Source of the DNA: Rhodopseudomonas sp. P2A-2r
GTDB taxonomy: Bacteria > Pseudomonadota > Alphaproteobacteria > Rhizobiales > Xanthobacteraceae
Length of the DNA: 64,000 bases
Reading direction: 5' to 3'
Assembly: GCF_026015985.1 (NCBI RefSeq)
Contig: NZ_CP110389.1
Coordinates: 5,674,001-5,738,000, forward strand
How positions within the stretch are numbered: the stretch's first letter is position 1; each line of letters starts with the position of its first letter. The notes below the pieces were generated by a model. The model searched no databases and was not told where the DNA came from. It worked only from the letters and a program-made list of their open reading frames with translations. Shown here piece by piece: positions 60,633 to 64,000 of this stretch. Made by a program: the position numbers and the translations under genes.

Positions 60633-61571
60633 CTACACGACCCCTATGCGCTTGATTTCCCAGTGCAGGTCGATGCCGGATTGCGCCAGTACCCGCGCGC
60701 GCACGGTCTCGCCTAGCGTCTCGATGTCGGCGGCGGTGGCATCGCCGGTGTTGATCAGGAAATTGCAGTGCATTTCCGACACCTGCGCGCCGCCGACGCG
60801 CAGTCCGCGGCAGCCGGCGGCGTCGACCAGCTTCCAGGCGCTGTGGCCGGGCGGATTCTTGAAGGTCGAGCCGCCGGTCTTTTCACGGATCGGCTGCGCG
60901 GTCTCGCGATGCGCCTGCACCGCATCCATCTTGGCGCGGATCATCGAAGACTCAGTGAGCACGCCGCGGAATTTTGCAGAGGTGAAGATGATGGACGGGT
61001 CGACGCCACTGTTGCGATACACGAACTGCATCGCGGCGTTGTTGAACACGTGTTTCGTCCCGTCGCGGCCGATGCCGGTGGCCTCGATCAGCACGTCCTT
61101 CGTCTCGCCGCCATTGGCGCCGGCATTCATGCGCAGCGCACCGCCGATCGAGCCGGGAATTCCGAAGTAGAATTCGAGACCGCTGATATTGGCGGCCGCC
61201 GCGGTCTCCGCCACGCGCTTGTCCAACGCAGCGGTGCCGGCGCTGACGATGTCGTTCTCTGCCGTCGTCGCGCCAAAACCGCGCGGGCTGAGGCGGATCA
61301 CCACGCCGGCAATGCCGCCGTCGCGCACGATCAGATTGGAGCCGACGCCGACCACGGTGACCGGAATGTCCATCGGCAGCCGCGACAGGAAGTATGCGAG
61401 ATCGTCCTCATCCGCAGGCGTGAACAGGACTTGCGCCGGGCCGCCGACGCGAAACCAGGTCAGCGGCGCCAGCGATTCATTCGCCAGCAGCCGACCGCGA
61501 AGCTCGGGCATGGCGGATTTCAAGTCGGCGCTGAGGTCGGGAAAGGTCATGCTGCCCGGTAAGCTGGTCAT
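60633..61571 (-). CDS. murB: UDP-N-acetylenolpyruvoylglucosamine reductase MurB
   Basis: 312 residues from the ATG at 61571 ([13 protein letters not shown]; the ATG at 61550 is an alternative). FAD-binding region [40 protein letters not shown], then [20 protein letters not shown] and the C-terminal [20 protein letters not shown]. It reduces enolpyruvyl-UDP-GlcNAc to UDP-MurNAc using NADPH. It lies after murC, separated by a palindromic repeat block. Confidence 0.95.
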   Translation of the reverse strand: MTSLPGSMTFPDLSADLKSAMPELRGRLLANESLAPLTWFRVGGPAQVLFTPADEDDLAYFLSRLPMDIPVTVVGVGSNLIVRDGGIAGVVIRLSPRGFGATTAENDIVSAGTAALDKRVAETAAAANISGLEFYFGIPGSIGGALRMNAGANGGETKDVLIEATGIGRDGTKHVFNNAAMQFVYRNSGVDPSIIFTSAKFRGVLTESSMIRAKMDAVQAHRETAQPIREKTGGSTFKNPPGHSAWKLVDAAGCRGLRVGGAQVSEMHCNFLINTGDATAADIETLGETVRARVLAQSGIDLHWEIKRIGVV

Positions 61572-61572
61572 G

Positions 61573-61712
61573 TTTGGGTCCCCTCCCCCTGCGGGGAGGG
61601 TGGCTTCGCGAAGCGAAGACGGGAGAGGGGAGCCGCGGGCGACGGAGCGTGTGGCGCCCCCTCTCCCCACCCTCTCCCGCCAGACGCAGCTTCGCTGCGC
61701 CCGGGGAGAGGG
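61573..61712. repeat. palindromic intergenic repeat, family C (copy 3)
   Basis: Contains CCCCTCCCCCTGCGGGGAGGG, CTTCGCGAAGCGAAG, GGGAGAGGGG, CCCTCTCCCC and AGCTTCGCTGCG with a closing GGGGAGAGGGG. It fills nearly all of the murC-murB spacer and looks like two head-to-head half-copies. Confidence 0.78.
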
Positions 61713-61754
61713 GCGCGACTGCGCGTGTGGAGAGCGCGTCGACCATCGCAGTCG

Positions 61755-63158
61755 TTACCCCAACGCCTTCAGCTCGCCCGGCAGCGCGTAAGCCCACTGC
61801 GTGATGTTGCCGGCGCCGAGGCAGACCACGGTGTCGCCGGGTTTGGCGACGCCGGCGATCAGGCCCGCGAGCGCCGCGGATTCCTGCAGCGGGATCACCT
61901 GGCGGTGACCGTGGGCGCGCAGGCCGAGCACGAAGTGATCGCGATCGATGCCTTCGATCGGCGCCTCGCCGGCCGGATAGACTTCGGCGACCACCACCGT
62001 GTCGGCGTCGTTGAAGCAGGTGCAGAATTCCTCGAAAAGCGACTGCAGGCGGGTGAAGCGATGCGGCTGCACCACGGCGATGACCTTGCCTTCGGTGGAT
62101 TCCCGCGCCGCCCGCAGCACCGCCGAGATCTCCACCGGATGGTGGCCGTAATCGTCGATGATGGTGACGCCTTTCCACTCGCCGGTCCTGGTGAAGCGGC
62201 GCTTGACGCCGCCGAAGCCGGCCAGCGCCTTGCGGATCATGTCATCGGTGAGGCCGAGCTCATGGGCGACGGCGATGGCGGCGGTGGCGTTGAGCGCGTT
62301 GTGGCGGCCGGGCATCGGCAGCACCAGATCGGCGATCTCATGGGATGTCCCGGCCTTGCGGTCGCGGAACGCCACCCTGAAGGCGGAGCCGCCATTGGCC
62401 GGATGCAGGTCGAGCAGCCGCACGTCGGCCTGCGGATTGGTGCCGTAGGTGATGATGCGGCGATCCTCGATCTTGCCGACCAGGGTCTGCACCACCGGAT
62501 GGTCGATGCACATCACCGCAAAGCCGTAGAACGGCACGTTCTCGACGAAGTGGCGGAACGCGTCCTGCACCGCTTCGAAGGTGCCGAAGTGATCGAGATG
62601 TTCGGGATCGACGTTGGTCACGATGGCGACGTCGGCGGGCAGCTTGAGGAAGGTGCCGTCGCTCTCGTCGGCCTCCACCACCATCCAGTCGCCGGCGCCG
62701 AGCCGCGCATTGGTGCCGTAGGCGTTGATGATGCCGCCGTTGATCACGGTGGGATCGAGTTCACCGGCATCGAGCAAGGCGGCCACCATCGAGGTGGTCG
62801 TGGTCTTGCCGTGAGTGCCGGCGATAGCCACGCAGCTTTTCAGCCGCATCAGTTCGGCCAGCATCTCGGCGCGGCGCACCACCGGGATGCGCTGGGCGCG
62901 GGCCGCCAGCAGTTCTGGATTGTCGCGCTTGATGGCGGTGGAGACCACCAGCACATCGGCACCGGCAACGTTGTCGGCCTTGTGGCCGACGGTGACTTTG
63001 ATGCCCTTTTCCCTGAGCCGGTTGACGTTGGCGCTTTCCGAAGCGTCGGAGCCCTGCACCGTGTAGCCGAGGTTGCACAGCACTTCGGCAATGCCGCTCA
63101 TGCCGATGCCGCCGATCCCGACGAAGTGGATGGGGCCGATCTCGCGGGGCAGTCTCAT
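61755..63158 (-). CDS. murC: UDP-N-acetylmuramate--L-alanine ligase MurC
   Basis: 467 residues from the ATG at 63158 ([20 protein letters not shown]); the longer frame upstream runs through a repeat. Features: [12 protein letters not shown], the ATP site [40 protein letters not shown], and the C-terminal FQPHRFTR-type motif as [10 protein letters not shown]. It adds L-Ala to UDP-MurNAc, the first step of the stem peptide. Confidence 0.95.
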   Translation of the reverse strand: MRLPREIGPIHFVGIGGIGMSGIAEVLCNLGYTVQGSDASESANVNRLREKGIKVTVGHKADNVAGADVLVVSTAIKRDNPELLAARAQRIPVVRRAEMLAELMRLKSCVAIAGTHGKTTTTSMVAALLDAGELDPTVINGGIINAYGTNARLGAGDWMVVEADESDGTFLKLPADVAIVTNVDPEHLDHFGTFEAVQDAFRHFVENVPFYGFAVMCIDHPVVQTLVGKIEDRRIITYGTNPQADVRLLDLHPANGGSAFRVAFRDRKAGTSHEIADLVLPMPGRHNALNATAAIAVAHELGLTDDMIRKALAGFGGVKRRFTRTGEWKGVTIIDDYGHHPVEISAVLRAARESTEGKVIAVVQPHRFTRLQSLFEEFCTCFNDADTVVVAEVYPAGEAPIEGIDRDHFVLGLRAHGHRQVIPLQESAALAGLIAGVAKPGDTVVCLGAGNITQWAYALPGELKALG

Positions 63159-63231
63159 GGGGGCTCTCGTCTCTGTGCGTCGTGACCCGAGCGGGGCCAA
63201 CGTCTGCGAATCTGCCTCCTTCATGCAAGAC

Positions 63232-63262
63232 AGGGATGACCGGGACAAGCCCGGCCATGACA
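63232..63262. repeat. short hairpin repeat CCGGG-N5-CCCGG
   Basis: GGGATGACCGGGACAAGCCC followed by GGCCATGAC: a 5-bp perfect stem flanked by GATGAC/CATGAC. This resembles the ends of the other intergenic repeats and lies upstream of murC. The gap 63159-63323 shows nothing else. Confidence 0.5.
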
Positions 63263-63323
63263 CTTAAATGTCGATTTCCCAGCGGGATCGGCCGGATTTC
63301 GGCCCCTTTTGTGATGGCAGCCC

Positions 63324-64000
63324 CTACTCGGCCGCGGCGGGACGCGGCACTGGCGCGCCGTCCATGCGGTTGGCCAGAACGGCCACCGCGACTCCCGCCA
63401 GCGGCGCGATGGCGGCCACCCAAGGTACCGCATTCAGCCCGCCATGGGCGATCACCGCACCCCCGAGCCAAGCGCCGATGGCATTGCCAAGATTGAACGC
63501 GGCAATGTTGAAGCTGGAAGCGAGGCTTTGCCCGGCGCCCTCGGCCTTGTGCAGCACTGCCATCTGCAGCGGCGCGGCGGTGGCGAAGGCTGCGGCGCCA
63601 AGCAGCGCAATGGCGATGACGACGGCGACCTGGTTGTGGGCGGCAAGGCTGATGGAGGCCAGCACCGCAGCGACCAGCAGCAGGCTGCCGAACACGCTGC
63701 CGGCCGGCCAGCGGTCGGCGAAGCGGCCGCCCAGCAGGTTGCCGACAATGGCGCCGGCGCCGAACACCAGCAGGATCGGCGACACCGCGGCGTCGCTAAA
63801 GCCGGAGATGCGGGTCAGGATCGGGGCAACGTAGGTGAACAGCGCGAAGATGCCGATCCAGCCGAGAATCGTCGTCAGGAACGCCAGCAGCACCTGCGGC
63901 CGAACCAGAACCGCCAGATCATCCGACAGCTTACTTTGCTCTTGCGGCGCCTTGACGGGCGGCACCAGCAACGCCACCGCGGTCAGGGCGGCCAGTCCGA
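63324..64000 (-). CDS. MFS transporter, C-terminal half (gene runs off the right edge)
   Basis: About 225 residues are visible, with the frame open to the window edge. Six hydrophobic segments (VLLAFLTTILGWIGIFALFT, SPILLVFGAGAIVGNLLGGR, SVFGSLLLVAAVLASISLAA and three more) and the loop motif GGRFADRWP mark the second half of a 12-segment major facilitator. It resembles the DHA1/AraJ-like sugar or drug efflux group; the substrate is unknown. The N-terminal half lies outside. Confidence 0.87.
   Translation of the reverse strand, partial: GLAALTAVALLVPPVKAPQEQSKLSDDLAVLVRPQVLLAFLTTILGWIGIFALFTYVAPILTRISGFSDAAVSPILLVFGAGAIVGNLLGGRFADRWPAGSVFGSLLLVAAVLASISLAAHNQVAVVIAIALLGAAAFATAAPLQMAVLHKAEGAGQSLASSFNIAAFNLGNAIGAWLGGAVIAHGGLNAVPWVAAIAPLAGVAVAVLANRMDGAPVPRPAAAE

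Overview
This is a GC-rich chromosomal window from an alphaproteobacterium of the Bradyrhizobium / Rhodopseudomonas / Afipia group (Nitrobacteraceae). The assignment is by inference. It rests on the dcw gene order (murC-murB-ddl-ftsQ-ftsA-ftsZ-lpxC-bamD-recN-ligA), a CycM-type membrane-anchored cytochrome c, a urea ABC transporter directly upstream of ureD, a tad/cpa pilus locus, and several families of short palindromic intergenic repeats. I see no rRNA, tRNA, CRISPR array, IS element or prophage.

Layout. 1-6.6 kb (- strand): urea uptake operon urtABCDE running into ureD, with an exact sigma-54 (-24/-12) promoter in front of urtA. 7.1-9.4 kb: cold-shock/translation group (RhlE-type DEAD-box helicase, IF-1 with a basic tail, CspA). 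9.4-22.7 kb: tad (Flp pilus) locus. It has two TadE/G-like pseudopilins, a stand-alone secretin-N-domain protein, a sterol-desaturase-like enzyme, a Flp pilin absent from longer-ORF lists, then cpaA-B-C-D-E-F-tadB-tadC and a convergent tadD. 22.9-25.8 kb: frameshifted M17 aminopeptidase, NlpC/P60 peptidase, Nudix hydrolase. 25.8-34.2 kb (- strand): Yej-type peptide ABC transporter operon with two tandem binding proteins and a PIN toxin-antitoxin pair lodged between permease and ATPase genes. 34.4-38.5 kb: cycM, kdsB, pheA, a YCII protein and a luciferase-like monooxygenase. 38.7-43.7 kb: metF-metH behind a leader with three consecutive inverted repeats. 43.7-45.9 kb: a broken SnoaL-like gene, two tiny secreted low-complexity proteins, and a roughly 500-bp repeat element with nested perfect inverted repeats. 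45.9-49.7 kb: a lower-GC island with a DEDDh exonuclease-SWIM-BRCT protein and a mosaic ligA. 49.9-63.2 kb: recN, bamD, lpxC, ftsZ, ftsA, ftsQ, ddl, a DUF4239-like protein, murB, murC. The window ends in an MFS transporter.

The most unusual item is TadB. Between its second and third membrane segments it carries about 94 extra residues that align without gaps (32 of 68 identical by my hand count) to the periplasmic N-terminal domain of CpaC, the secretin encoded five genes upstream. By topology the insert should lie in the periplasm, where it could tie the inner-membrane platform to the outer-membrane secretin. A second unusual locus is ligA: its N-terminal domain Ia is partly duplicated, GC-rich and lower-GC blocks alternate, and a BRCT-bearing exonuclease follows on the same strand.

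Caution on quality: five genes (M17 peptidase, SnoaL-like, ligA, ftsZ, ftsA) have frame breaks, each at a short homopolymer. Because ftsZ and ftsA are normally essential, sequencing error is the simplest explanation.
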